Source: an uncultured Bacteroidales bacterium (GTDB lineage: Bacteria > Bacteroidota > Bacteroidia > Bacteroidales > Paludibacteraceae). Taken from it: 33,321 nt of DNA. This document shows positions 6,860 to 15,223 of this stretch, piece after piece. Both the position numbers and the translations under genes were made by a program. The notes under the pieces are model-generated. The model was given only the letters and a program-made list of their open reading frames with translations. It searched no databases and was not told the origin of the DNA. The stretch's first letter is position 1. Every line of letters starts with the position of its first letter. The stretch spans positions 1 to 33,321 of the forward strand of contig CACYGT010000016.1 in the NCBI GenBank assembly GCA_902774075.1, read 5' to 3'.

Positions 6860-7846
6860 CTACTTTCTGCGTACCCAAAGTGACAAATATTCTTGTTCCG
6901 GTTGTCCGGGAGTAGGAATCAGTTCGGCTTTATCCATCACACCCAGCGCCTCCAGATCCATGATCGTGGAGTAGCCCGAACGGGCAATGATATGACGCGC
7001 GTTCCTAAGGGCCTGCGCTAAGGTTTCATCGTCCAGATAAGGCACCGTGGTGATGTTCGCGCGCTTCATCTTCGTGTTCGGTCGGTTCATCAGTCCTTGC
7101 ACCACAAGCACCTGTTTGTCTGAATCCTGATAGCGCGCTTTGATCTCTTTCTCCAGCATCGTCCGATGCGGCTCCAGCCCGCTCAAGACTGCCACCACAT
7201 CATAGTTCGGAGTATTCTGAGTATTCGGAGTATTCGGAGTATTCGGATTAATCGGAATATTCTGAAACCTACTCAGCGGCCCGATATATTCGATATTGGA
7301 GATTTGAGATTTGAGATTTGAGATTTGAGGGTGGCTCAGCTCTCCCGCCAAACTCTTTTCGTATTCCTCATAGTCCGGCACCCACACCTTATTATATCGC
7401 GCATATATGCGTGCGTGCAGGCGCGAAGCGATCTTCTCTGCCCAACGCCAGCCTTTCGGGAGCATAATATACAGTTGGTGGGTCATATAGACGCATTCAC
7501 TTTGCTTACTATATAACCCAAACCTATTATCGGAGATGACTTGATCGATATGCTCTTCTTGTAAAAGGGCTTGCAGCATCATATGGTCTTTCATCGCCCA
7601 CACGACCAGTTTCGGCAGGGCTTTGGCGATAGCCCACACTTGACGGTTGCCATTGCTGTAACGCAAGTTCAGCGGAGCCAGATAGGTATATCTCAGTTTA
7701 GGAAAATGTTTGCGAAGCAGTGTCAGACTCTCCCCGTCACCCCCTAAGATGACTTCATGACCTTCGTTCAGCAACCGCCTAATCAGCGGTACACAACGGC
7801 TGGCATGACCAAGTCCCCAATTCAAAGGTGCAACAAGGATCTTCAT
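6860..7846 (-). CDS. MurG-like (GT28/GT-B) glycosyltransferase
   Basis: A 328-residue GT-B fold protein. The N-terminus MKILVAPLNWGLGHASR has the glycine-rich acceptor loop of MurG-like enzymes, and ARSGYSTIMDL with ELIPTPGQPEQEYL near the C-terminus is the donor-nucleotide region. The acceptor is unknown; envelope glycolipid or polysaccharide is likely. Two tandem-repeat stretches interrupt the linker between the domains: HPQISNLKSQISN near residues 172-184 (7-nt array) and NPNTPNTPNTQNTPN near 197-213 (9-nt array). Both stay in frame. The protein stops about ten residues after the PGQ motif, earlier than I would expect for the family, so the last helix may be lost. It is the last gene of the 15099-6860 run. 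Confidence 0.8.
   Translation of the reverse strand: MKILVAPLNWGLGHASRCVPLIRRLLNEGHEVILGGDGESLTLLRKHFPKLRYTYLAPLNLRYSNGNRQVWAIAKALPKLVVWAMKDHMMLQALLQEEHIDQVISDNRFGLYSKQSECVYMTHQLYIMLPKGWRWAEKIASRLHARIYARYNKVWVPDYEEYEKSLAGELSHPQISNLKSQISNIEYIGPLSRFQNIPINPNTPNTPNTQNTPNYDVVAVLSGLEPHRTMLEKEIKARYQDSDKQVLVVQGLMNRPNTKMKRANITTVPYLDDETLAQALRNARHIIARSGYSTIMDLEALGVMDKAELIPTPGQPEQEYLSLWVRRK
7206..7255 (-). repeat. 9-nt tandem array coding Asn-Thr-Pro repeats
   Basis: On the coding strand, about five degenerate copies of AATACTCCG with a 9-nt period encode NTP triplets in the glycosyltransferase linker. The same word family (AGTACTCCG) recurs in dnaG at 9190-9229. Confidence 0.8.
7294..7329 (-). repeat. 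Heptad tandem array TCTCAAA inside glycosyltransferase
   Basis: Coding-strand units TCTCAAA (three or more), then TCTCCAA, with a strict 7-nt period. They are translated in frame as SNLKSQISN. Confidence 0.85.
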
Positions 7847-7860
7847 GGTATCAATAACGG

Positions 7861-8616
7861 TTAAGCGGAAATGATCACTTCGTAGCCTTTTTCCCGAAGC
7901 GGTGCGGCAATGCGCTCCATCTCTTCGCGGGGGATCTTCTCCAGATGTTCCTCGGGTGTCTTGCGGTCAATGACATAAATCATCAGTTGTTTCGGATGCA
8001 GGACTTCCACCGCCTTGTACCAAGCCTCCAGCTCTTCGGGTGTGGTGTTATCGATCCGGTAACCCTCATGTTCGCCGCGCAGGAAACAAGTCTGCAAGGT
8101 AAAGTCTCCATCGAACTGTTGGAGCCAGTTGATGACCTGCGCAACTGTCAGGTGCTCGTTCACCGGCAGGTCAATACGCCGCATCATCGTGTCCGTACCT
8201 GCGTCCAGTTTGAGGATACAGTTATCGCAACACCTCAGCGCCTGTACGACATCCGAACGACCTAACTGTGTGGAGTTGGAGAGCACCGACACCTTGGCTT
8301 GCGGGCAGTACTGATCCCGCAACGCGATCGTGTCTTGTATGATGCCCAAGAAATCCGGATGAAGGGTCGGTTCACCGTTGCCGGAGAATGTGATGACGTC
8401 TAAAGCAAGCCCCTCCTTCAGTTTGGCCTCCAGCGCCGCACGCACTTCTTCGCGCGTAGGCAACTGAGGATGCAAGACACGCTCGTTCCAACCGCACTCG
8501 CAATAGACGCAGTTGAACGTACACAGCTTATGCTCCAGCGGCATCAGTTCGACGCCCAGGCTCGTACCCAAGCGCCGGCTGTGAATAGGACCGTATATGA
8601 TGCTTTGGAAAAGCAT
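7861..8616 (-). CDS. Radical SAM protein (COG0731-like Fe-S oxidoreductase)
   Basis: A 251-residue radical SAM enzyme. CTFNCVYC near residues 32-39 is a C-x3-C-x2-C motif for the 4Fe-4S cluster that cleaves S-adenosylmethionine. FSGNGEPTLHPDF is the GxGEP SAM-binding segment, followed by SVLSNST and LKLDAGTD strands of the partial TIM barrel. The opening YGPIHSRRLGTSLGVEL is typical of this family, which is related to the wybutosine enzyme TYW1 and is widespread in anaerobes, but its substrate is not known to me. It lies between dnaG and the glycosyltransferase, with a 38-nt repeat-filled gap before it and a 14-nt gap after it. Confidence 0.85.
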   Translation of the reverse strand: MLFQSIIYGPIHSRRLGTSLGVELMPLEHKLCTFNCVYCECGWNERVLHPQLPTREEVRAALEAKLKEGLALDVITFSGNGEPTLHPDFLGIIQDTIALRDQYCPQAKVSVLSNSTQLGRSDVVQALRCCDNCILKLDAGTDTMMRRIDLPVNEHLTVAQVINWLQQFDGDFTLQTCFLRGEHEGYRIDNTTPEELEAWYKAVEVLHPKQLMIYVIDRKTPEEHLEKIPREEMERIAAPLREKGYEVIISA

Positions 8617-8654
8617 ATTTGAGATTTAAAATTGGTGATTTGAAATTTGAGATT
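8617..8654 (-). repeat. Heptad tandem array, dnaG-radical SAM gap
   Basis: On the minus strand TCTCAAA, TTTCAAA, TCACCAA, TTTTAAA, TCTCAAA run with a 7-nt period and occupy the entire 38-nt gap between the two genes. Confidence 0.8.
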
Positions 8655-10616
8655 TCAGACGTTGATGATTCTATTGCCTAACAGTTTACAGATCTCATTT
8701 CGTTGCGCCAGCAGTTCCGGTTGATGCTTGAGCAGTGCCACCTGGTACTCCCAGTTACCTGTTCGCTGTGCCTCTTTGAGGTTACGCTCCAACTCCTCTA
8801 TCTGTTGGTTGATGACCGTCAGTTTGATCTCGTACAGCAACTGCGTCACCAGTTCTCCCATGCGCTCCTCATTGTCCGGCGTAGCGAATTGGTATTTCTC
8901 GGCAATCATATCCACAGCCAGCGCACTCACCTCGGGGTTCGCATGAAACTTAAAGAATGACTCTGCCTTGAAGCCCGGGTCTTGGTAATGCTTCTTGAAC
9001 TCATCTATCAGGATTTGATAGACAGGCTTCGGAGCTTGGATATCGTCTTCCTCGAGCGTATAGATAATCACCTCACCTATCGTGTACGTCGTATCCTCCA
9101 CCACGATCGGTCGCTCGCCATACCGCACCACCAGTTGAATCAAGTTGTAATAGTTCTGCTCCAATGCTGACTTGGGTTCTTGGGCGGCCTTCGGAGTACT
9201 CGGAGTATGCGGAGTACTCGGAGAACTCTGGGTTGTCTCTACAGCGGCTATCTGCTCTTGCTGCTCTTTGGCCTTTTCCCGTTCTACGGCGCGTTTCTTG
9301 CGCAGCGCGATGACCTCATTGGTCAGTACCCGCTCACTCATATGCAGCCGTTCGGCGCTGTCTTTGATATAGACCTGCCGTGTGATCATATCCGGGATAA
9401 TAGCGATTGAAGCTGTGATATCTTTGATGAGGGCCGCCCTTTTCTGCGGGTCGTCCCCGGCGTCTTGACTGAGCAAAGAGGACTTGAAGCGAATGAAATC
9501 CGTCTGGTGCTCTTCTATATAACGAATGAACTCGGTCGAGTCATGACTCTGTGCGTAGCTGTCGGGATCTTCGCCGTCCGGCAGCAGTACGACCTTGACG
9601 TTAAAGCCTTCTTCGAGGAACATATCGATACCGCGCAGCGCCGCATGGATACCCGCCGCATCGCCGTCATAGAGCACGGTGATATTGTTCGTGAAGCGTT
9701 GTATCAAGCGTATCTGCGGCTTGGTGAGGGCTGTACCTCCACTGGCCACCACATTCTCGATGCCCGACTGATGCATCGAGATAACATCCATCTGGCCTTC
9801 CACCAAATAGCACATGTTCGCCCGCGAGATCGCTTGCTTGGCTTGGAAAAGGCCATAGAGCTCGTTCGTCTTCGAGTAGATCAACGAGTCCGGGGAGTTA
9901 ACGTACTTACCGACATTGTCTTTCTTCTTGAGGATACGTCCGGCGAAGGCTACAGGCTTACCGCTGACCGTAAAGATCGGGAACATCACCCTGTCGCGAA
10001 AACGGTCATACAACCGCCCGTCCTCACTCTTTCCAACTACCCCGACACCGATCTTCGTATCCACATCATTGGTGATAAACTCCTCCTTGAAACCTTTGGC
10101 TTTGAGGGCAGCCGCCAGAGGATTACCTTTCTCCGGCGAATAACCGAGTTGGTACTTACGGATGATATCGTCCCTCAGTCCCCTCTCACGGAAATAGCCC
10201 AGACCGATCGCTTTGCCTTCTTCCGTCTCCCAGAGTTGTTGTTGAAACCATTTGTTAGCGAAATCATTAACCACAAACATCGACTCGCGATTATCCTGCC
10301 GTTGCTGCTCTTCTTGCGTCATCTCGCGCTCTTCCACCTCGATATGGTATTTCTTACCGAGTTGTTTGACGGCCTCTACGAACGAGCATTGCTCTATCTC
10401 CATGATAAAGCCTACCGCATGGCCGCTCGCACCGCAACCGAAACACTTATAGATACCCTTGGAAGGACTGACGGTAAACGAACCTGTCTTCTCGTTGTGG
10501 AAAGGACAGAGTCCGATCAGGTTCGCCCCGCGTTTGCGCAGCGTTACATAATCGCTCACGACTTCTTCTATCTTAGCCGCTGCGAAGATTCGGTCTATGG
10601 TTTCTTTGGGTATCAT
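8655..10616 (-). CDS. dnaG: DNA primase
   Basis: A 653-residue bacterial primase that makes RNA primers at the replication fork. The CHC2 zinc finger is at residues 37-61 (Cys37, His40, Cys58, Cys61, in GLCPFHNEKTGSF and YKCFGCGASG). The catalytic Toprim domain follows, with LVEGQMDVISMHQ near 270 and VLYDGDAAGIHAA near 310, holding the metal-binding acidic residues. The C-terminal part should bind DnaB helicase. The linker before it (about 462-475) is occupied by a 9-nt tandem array read as SPSTPHTPSTP. The start overlaps the stop of the upstream barrel gene by four bases (ATGA). Finding dnaG inside an envelope-biogenesis run suggests that growth and envelope supply are transcribed together. 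Confidence 0.97.
   Translation of the reverse strand: MIPKETIDRIFAAAKIEEVVSDYVTLRKRGANLIGLCPFHNEKTGSFTVSPSKGIYKCFGCGASGHAVGFIMEIEQCSFVEAVKQLGKKYHIEVEEREMTQEEQQRQDNRESMFVVNDFANKWFQQQLWETEEGKAIGLGYFRERGLRDDIIRKYQLGYSPEKGNPLAAALKAKGFKEEFITNDVDTKIGVGVVGKSEDGRLYDRFRDRVMFPIFTVSGKPVAFAGRILKKKDNVGKYVNSPDSLIYSKTNELYGLFQAKQAISRANMCYLVEGQMDVISMHQSGIENVVASGGTALTKPQIRLIQRFTNNITVLYDGDAAGIHAALRGIDMFLEEGFNVKVVLLPDGEDPDSYAQSHDSTEFIRYIEEHQTDFIRFKSSLLSQDAGDDPQKRAALIKDITASIAIIPDMITRQVYIKDSAERLHMSERVLTNEVIALRKKRAVEREKAKEQQEQIAAVETTQSSPSTPHTPSTPKAAQEPKSALEQNYYNLIQLVVRYGERPIVVEDTTYTIGEVIIYTLEEDDIQAPKPVYQILIDEFKKHYQDPGFKAESFFKFHANPEVSALAVDMIAEKYQFATPDNEERMGELVTQLLYEIKLTVINQQIEELERNLKEAQRTGNWEYQVALLKHQPELLAQRNEICKLLGNRIINV
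9190..9229 (-). repeat. 9-nt tandem array in dnaG linker
   Basis: Coding-strand copies AGTTCTCCG, AGTACTCCG, CATACTCCG, AGTACTCCG encode S/H-T/S-P triplets between the catalytic and helicase-binding parts. The words match the array at 7206-7255. Confidence 0.8.
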
Positions 10617-11353
10617 TTTTCGTACCAGAGATAAACACCGATCTTAATGGACCACTGGTCCAGACGTCCGCGTGTGTAACGGTCCATCGCCTCGCCTGTC
10701 GCCGGATTAATGAACTGCTTGTTGGCAAACGGATTGATCAGACCGAAGTCATACCCACCACGCAGGAAATAACGCTTGTACTGGAAGCCTGCACCCAGAC
10801 CCCAGGTCACATTCAGACGCGTGAAACTCTCATTTGGTTCGTCGGATTTATAACCGCTGTAGTAAGCATAGTCTATCGGCGAGTCATAATCCACTTGTCT
10901 GTCCGAACGCATGTCAAGGGTCAATCCGCACTGGATTGTAGGACCGGTATACAGCATCAGATAGGTCTCTTTGGCTACTTCGAACTTATACTGCCAATCT
11001 ACAAACACCTCCAACTCATTGTACGTAATCAGTTGGCGGCTACGCGGATAGTCAGCGATTGTACCGGCCGCTTTCCAACCGCTGTTAGACGCTCCGAAGG
11101 TGTAGTTAAGACCTATCGAAGCACCAAAACCCTTGATGAAACTGCCGTCATACACCACACCTACCTTAAAACCGTTCAGCTGTGTCACCACACTCAGCGA
11201 GTCTTTCTGGGTAGCGGGGTTGTTCGGGCTGTTCAGACGCAGGATAGGTTGTGCCCAACCGATCTGAATACCAAAACCCTGCTTAGGCAGATCGGCTGCC
11301 AAAGCACTCAGAGACAGCATTGCCGCTAATAAAACAAAAATACTTTTTTTCAT
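10613..11353 (-). CDS. Outer-membrane beta-barrel protein
   Basis: A 246-residue protein with a signal peptide (MKKSIFVLLAAMLSLSALA, then ADLPK). The mature chain alternates polar and aromatic residues and ends YLWYEK. Strand-like motifs WGLGAGFQYKRYFLRGGYDFG recall the barrel gene at 410-1174, pointing to paralogy. Similar to porin-like or PorT-like Bacteroidota barrels; function unknown. It lies between the OstA-like gene and dnaG, overlapping dnaG by four bases, and so shares the run driven from 15117-15148. That context, just after SurA-like and OstA-like proteins, fits an outer-membrane product that those factors help assemble, but this is inference. Confidence 0.8.
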   Translation of the reverse strand: MKKSIFVLLAAMLSLSALAADLPKQGFGIQIGWAQPILRLNSPNNPATQKDSLSVVTQLNGFKVGVVYDGSFIKGFGASIGLNYTFGASNSGWKAAGTIADYPRSRQLITYNELEVFVDWQYKFEVAKETYLMLYTGPTIQCGLTLDMRSDRQVDYDSPIDYAYYSGYKSDEPNESFTRLNVTWGLGAGFQYKRYFLRGGYDFGLINPFANKQFINPATGEAMDRYTRGRLDQWSIKIGVYLWYEK

Positions 11354-11355
11354 AT

Positions 11356-11388
11356 AAATCTAAAATCTTAAATCTCCAATCTCAAATT
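11356..11388 (+). repeat. Heptad tandem array between OstA-like and barrel genes
   Basis: Plus-strand units TCTAAAA, TCTTAAA, TCTCCAA, TCTCAAA with a 7-nt period fill the 33-nt gap and reach the upstream gene's stop codon. Confidence 0.8.
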
Positions 11389-12901
11389 ATTTCGTCCTGC
11401 GAAATACATCCTCCGGTCCTGTCGGGCGGATGTCATTGGCCCAGAAGAAGAGCGCTAACCGGTCCCCACCGCTCGGTATCTGATCCATCGGATAGAGGAC
11501 ACCTGTCGTTTCGTTCGTGAAACGGATATGGTGTATCTCCTGTTTCTCGATATACATGCGGATATAACTGCTCTCGGTGGTGTTGAGCCCCACATAATCG
11601 CCATTACTCTCCTTGGGGTAATAGATCGTCAACGCATTTCCGCTGATATCGATGATCTTCACCTCTCCCTTCACCAGATATGCCGTCAGCTCCTTGCCGC
11701 TCATCTGGTTAAAATACGTCAGTGTATCTTCCATCACGCACAGCGCACTGCCGTTACCTACCGCATGATCCACTTCTCCGTTCACCAGATACACCACCAT
11801 ACTGTCGGCGGATATCTGTTGGTTCTCACTCCAGCATATCGGTTTGATATAGAGGTGTATCGTCGAATCGGAACCCATATACACCAGCGAGTCACAGGTC
11901 ATCTGCATGTCATCCCGATAGACCCGCACGCCATAGTGGGCGCGTACGCGACGAAACGTGCTGTCTCGCATCGTGCTGTCTATAAAATGTAACTCCTCCG
12001 TGAAGAGTGTGTCACCGTGTATATGCGTCAGATGATCCATGTCCGACCAATCGATCATCAGCGCGCTGTCCGTCGCATAACCCCGGCTGTTCTCTTCCCA
12101 CATCTGCCCGTATTGTCCGTACAGCGTCACCTCCTGCGCAGAGTCCTGCATCACCATGTTCCCCATGATCTCACCGAAACCCAGTTTCTTGTCGTAGTAG
12201 ATCGTGTCACCTGTCATAACCCTTCCGTTCTCATGATGCACCACCGATCGGTCCAGTAACATCGAGTGCTCCGTTTGGGTGTTGTACCATCCCAGCGACG
12301 AGTGGATGTCCGTCTCCTGCTCATAGAGGATCTCTGTCGGGCTGACGATATCCGCTATCTTCGTCTCGGTGTTGTACAAGAGGGTGTCGCTTGTCAGCAC
12401 AAAACGGTCGTTCACCAACCGCACCTTCTTACTGAACACCGCCTGTTTGGTCTTCGGCCGGTAGTTGCCGCGCACCGAAGTCAGGGTGTTCAATGAGTCC
12501 CTGACCTGTCCGCCGGTGAAGTAATACGCCACCCCTGCTGCACGGTCGTAGTTCAAGCTGTCCGTAGTCAGTATCGTCGGATTCTCGTTCGGCGCCCCGT
12601 GCACCATGCGCACATGATAGCGCATACGCGCGAGCTTCTTATTGCCGTCATAGAAAATCTTATCCGCATAACCCTTCAACGTATCGCCTTGCACCAACCG
12701 CACATGCCCAAAAGCGTCCAGCGAGTTCGTCTTCTCGTAGAAATAGGCGCTGTCGCAATACATCAGCGCCGAGTCATGACGAAAGACCACATCACCTTTG
12801 ACGATCTGCGCATCGGCGATACGTTTTTGGTCAAAACTCAAGTTATCTGCTCGCTGCAGATACACCATCGTCTGAAGCAATATGAGGATCAGTGTACCCA
12901 T
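11387..12901 (-). CDS. OstA-like (LptA/LptD N-domain) envelope protein
   Basis: A 504-residue protein with a hydrophobic N-terminus (MGTLILILLQTMVYLQRA). It is followed by many short beta-repeat units of the OstA/LptA type, for example IVKGDVVFRHDSALMYCDSAYF, LVQGDTLKGYADKIFYDG and MTGDTIYYDKKLGFGEI. This solenoid forms the LPS-binding jelly roll in LptA and LptD. The protein is the size of the Bacteroidota OstA-like family and has no LptD barrel. A periplasmic role in LPS transport is likely. Its first 13 bases overlap the end of the SurA-like gene upstream, implying translational coupling; SurA is needed for LptD folding in enterobacteria, so the pairing makes sense. Confidence 0.85.
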   Translation of the reverse strand: MGTLILILLQTMVYLQRADNLSFDQKRIADAQIVKGDVVFRHDSALMYCDSAYFYEKTNSLDAFGHVRLVQGDTLKGYADKIFYDGNKKLARMRYHVRMVHGAPNENPTILTTDSLNYDRAAGVAYYFTGGQVRDSLNTLTSVRGNYRPKTKQAVFSKKVRLVNDRFVLTSDTLLYNTETKIADIVSPTEILYEQETDIHSSLGWYNTQTEHSMLLDRSVVHHENGRVMTGDTIYYDKKLGFGEIMGNMVMQDSAQEVTLYGQYGQMWEENSRGYATDSALMIDWSDMDHLTHIHGDTLFTEELHFIDSTMRDSTFRRVRAHYGVRVYRDDMQMTCDSLVYMGSDSTIHLYIKPICWSENQQISADSMVVYLVNGEVDHAVGNGSALCVMEDTLTYFNQMSGKELTAYLVKGEVKIIDISGNALTIYYPKESNGDYVGLNTTESSYIRMYIEKQEIHHIRFTNETTGVLYPMDQIPSGGDRLALFFWANDIRPTGPEDVFRRTK

Positions 12902-14229
12902 CCCGGGAATTCAAATTCGCAGTTCTGCCACTCGGGGTCAATCTGCACAAAGGTCTTCTTCTGCTTCTGGATGATCCAGTCGTGTATGAACTCCGCACCT
13001 AACTTAGCCTCCAGCATCGACTTGACGGTCTGGAAGTCATCGGTGAGGTTAGCGCGGTGGATATCCGTCTTTTTCTTGAGCCGCACGATAGCGCACACCT
13101 CGCGGTTCTTGGTCTGGTCCATCATCACGAACGGTTGCGACAGCTCTCCCTCCTTGAGGTTATAGATCTGTTTGGCGATCTCCGGCGCAAGGTCCTGGAA
13201 CTCGAACTTACTGCTGTTCGTATTAGGGTTGATCATCAGACCGGCATTCATCACCGTGTTCTTGTCTTGCGAGAAACGCAGAACGGCTTGCTCGAACTGA
13301 AGACTGTCTGCCAGGATCAGTTGACGAATACTGTCCAGACGCTCTATCGAACGCACTTTGTCCGTCGCGCTGATACGAGGACGCAGCAGGATATGGCGGC
13401 AGTTGATTCGCTCACCTTTCTTCTCGATGAGCTGGATGATATGGTATCCGTACTCGGTCTGCACAATACGGCTCACGCGCTTGGGGTCGTTGAGGTTAAA
13501 CGCCACCTCTGCGAACTCGGGCACTAACTGACCCTTACCGACAAAGCCCAACTCACCGCCGCGCTTAGCACTCTCCGTATCCTCCGAGTAGAGACGAGCC
13601 AACATGCTGAAGTCCGCCGAACCGCTCTGTACACGCTCTGTGAACTCACGCAGACGTTGCTTCACGCGCTCTGTCTCCTCTACCGGCACTGCCGGCTCAA
13701 AACTGAGTATCTGCACCTCCACCTGTGCCGGCATCATCGGCAGCGAGTCAACGGGCAACGAGTTGTAATAACGGCGTATCTCAGCCGGCGTCGGCTTGAT
13801 ATGCTCTGTCAACTTCTGCTGCATCTGCTGGATGATCATCTGGTTACGCACCGATGTCATCATCTCCTCGCGGATCTCCGAACTCGTCTTGCGGAAATAC
13901 TCCTCCATCTTCTCTTTCGATCCGATCTGGTTGATGTAGTAGTTCAGACGCATGTCCACCTGGTGACTCACCGTAGACTCATTGGCCTCCACCGAGTCGA
14001 TGATGGCTTGGTGCAGGAACAACTTCTGAATCGCTATCTGCTCAGGGAAATAACAATAGGGATCACCCGGAACGGCTTGCCCTTCATATTGCGCACGCAG
14101 ACGCTCTTCCTCTACCTCGCTGCGCAAGATAGCCTCGTCGCCTACCACCCAGATCACTTCGTCTATCACCTGATCCGCATACGCACTCAGGCTCAAAGCC
14201 AAAAACAAAATTAAACTATATCGCTTCAT
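12889..14229 (-). CDS. surA: SurA-like periplasmic peptidyl-prolyl isomerase
   Basis: A 446-residue periplasmic chaperone and isomerase. The signal peptide is MKRYSLILFLALSLSAYA. An N-terminal SurA chaperone domain (VDEVIWVVGDEAILRSEVE) is followed by two parvulin (PpiC) domains. The first is around residues 170-270, with SEDTESAKRGGELGFVGKGQLVPEF and YGYHIIQLIEKK. The second follows, opening RINCRHILLRP, and is more degenerate: NAGLMINPN replaces the usual GG-D-LG loop. It is expected to escort outer-membrane proteins to the BAM complex. The gap to the upstream lipoprotein gene is a 40-nt heptad array. Confidence 0.9.
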   Translation of the reverse strand: MKRYSLILFLALSLSAYADQVIDEVIWVVGDEAILRSEVEEERLRAQYEGQAVPGDPYCYFPEQIAIQKLFLHQAIIDSVEANESTVSHQVDMRLNYYINQIGSKEKMEEYFRKTSSEIREEMMTSVRNQMIIQQMQQKLTEHIKPTPAEIRRYYNSLPVDSLPMMPAQVEVQILSFEPAVPVEETERVKQRLREFTERVQSGSADFSMLARLYSEDTESAKRGGELGFVGKGQLVPEFAEVAFNLNDPKRVSRIVQTEYGYHIIQLIEKKGERINCRHILLRPRISATDKVRSIERLDSIRQLILADSLQFEQAVLRFSQDKNTVMNAGLMINPNTNSSKFEFQDLAPEIAKQIYNLKEGELSQPFVMMDQTKNREVCAIVRLKKKTDIHRANLTDDFQTVKSMLEAKLGAEFIHDWIIQKQKKTFVQIDPEWQNCEFEFPGWVH

Positions 14230-14230
14230 A

Positions 14231-14270
14231 AAATCTCAAATATCAAATCTCAAATATCAAATCTCAAATT
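14231..14270 (+). repeat. Heptad tandem array upstream of the SurA-like gene
   Basis: TCTCAAA and TATCAAA alternate (five units, strict 7-nt period) across the whole gap and into the neighbouring stop codon. This is the most regular array in the window. Confidence 0.9.
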
Positions 14271-15099
14271 AGAAAAAAATAATTTTTTTCTCTTGTATCG
14301 CTTCGTTATAGAGCCGTTCGCGCTCTTTCTGCAGGAACTCGACTTGCCGTGCGCTGAGCACCACTTGTTCGATCTCCGGACGCGCATAGTCGAGCGGCAT
14401 CTGTTCGCCTTTCAGGCATTTCTCTGTGACCTCCAGGATATACGTGCGCAAGCTATCCGCTACCTCGATCCGGTTCTTGGTCTTAAGCCGTGTCTCCAGT
14501 TCCGCGTGCTCAATCGGGATACGGCGAATCATATCGCTGGTCGTAAGCCATTTGTCATCAAACAGCTCATACCCCTGCGCATTCTGGTACGCATATTTCT
14601 CGATGTTATCCATCTCCTGCTCCTCCAGCCACTTGCGTAACTTGTCGATATTCGGTGCATCGTTCGGAACAACCACCAGAATACCCTTCATGATACTCTC
14701 ATCCAAACGAAAACGGTCCGGCATCTGCTGGTATATCTGCACGATGGTGGAGTCCATGATCGTCTTCGGCATGCGTTTTTCAATCAGGCTCTGTTCGTAC
14801 GCCTGTACATACAACGAACGGCGGTAGTTAGCCACCATCATCTCGATACCCTGCTGTTTGTGTGCCTGCGCTTTGTCATAAACAAGCACATCCTTGGCCC
14901 ACTGACTGATATACTGCTGCGCCACACGCATACTGTCCTCGGGACTCAGGCCCAGCGTCAGCGAGTCCAGCGTCGAGCGGTAGATATATTGACCGTTCAA
15001 CTCCACAGCTGCACCCGACTGATTCTTCTTCTCATACGCGGCACAACCCACCAGCATCCAACTCGCCAACAAGGCATAAACCACTATCTTCGTTTTCAT
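14269..15099 (-). CDS. Lipoprotein, probable divergent SurA/PpiC-type chaperone
   Basis: A 276-residue lipoprotein; lipobox MLVGC puts the lipidated Cys at 19 when starting at MKTKIVV. The body is mostly charged and helical (for example QYISQWAKDVLVYDKAQAH), like the chaperone part of SurA/PrsA proteins, but a parvulin active-site signature is not evident. Bacteroidota often encode two or three consecutive isomerase-like genes here, and the call leans on that and on the SurA-like gene next to it. The reading frame is open to 15120. The promoter at 15117-15148 favours ATG 15099, or 15105, which would add two residues. It is the first gene of the run extending to 6860. Confidence 0.72.
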   Translation of the reverse strand: MKTKIVVYALLASWMLVGCAAYEKKNQSGAAVELNGQYIYRSTLDSLTLGLSPEDSMRVAQQYISQWAKDVLVYDKAQAHKQQGIEMMVANYRRSLYVQAYEQSLIEKRMPKTIMDSTIVQIYQQMPDRFRLDESIMKGILVVVPNDAPNIDKLRKWLEEQEMDNIEKYAYQNAQGYELFDDKWLTTSDMIRRIPIEHAELETRLKTKNRIEVADSLRTYILEVTEKCLKGEQMPLDYARPEIEQVVLSARQVEFLQKERERLYNEAIQEKKIIFF

Positions 15100-15116
15100 A
15101 TTCATACAAAAAGCGT

Positions 15117-15148
15117 GCAAAGATACTACTTTTTTTGCATATATGCAA
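15117..15148 (-). promoter_or_regulatory. Promoter of the envelope-dnaG run with TTGCATATATGCAA
   Basis: TATCTTTGC at 15125-15117 and TTG at 15148-15146 with a 20-nt spacer. The full 14-bp palindrome TTGCATATATGCAA (15135-15148) spans the -33 element. Confidence 0.82.
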
Positions 15149-15193
15149 GATTTTGATAACTTTTATCAAAATAATCGTGCTTTAGCTAAGACG

Positions 15194-15223
15194 TTTTAAA
15201 TCTTAAATCTTAAATTTTCAATT
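15194..15223 (+). repeat. Heptad tandem array forming the 3' end of ribD
   Basis: Plus-strand TTTTAAA, TCTTAAA, TCTTAAA, TTTTCAA with a 7-nt period supply the last codons (IENLRFKI) and the stop of ribD. Confidence 0.75.

Noticed and set aside
5856..6974. Long open frame on the plus strand opposite mdh
   Set aside because: It is antisense to a certain malate dehydrogenase gene; its His/Thr-rich product shows no family features.
7206..7329. CRISPR-like repeats
   Set aside because: The units are only 7 or 9 nt, directly tandem without spacers, and translated in frame; no cas genes are present.
9465..10634. Long open frame on the plus strand opposite dnaG
   Set aside because: It is a shadow of the primase codons, with no recognisable domain and no promoter.
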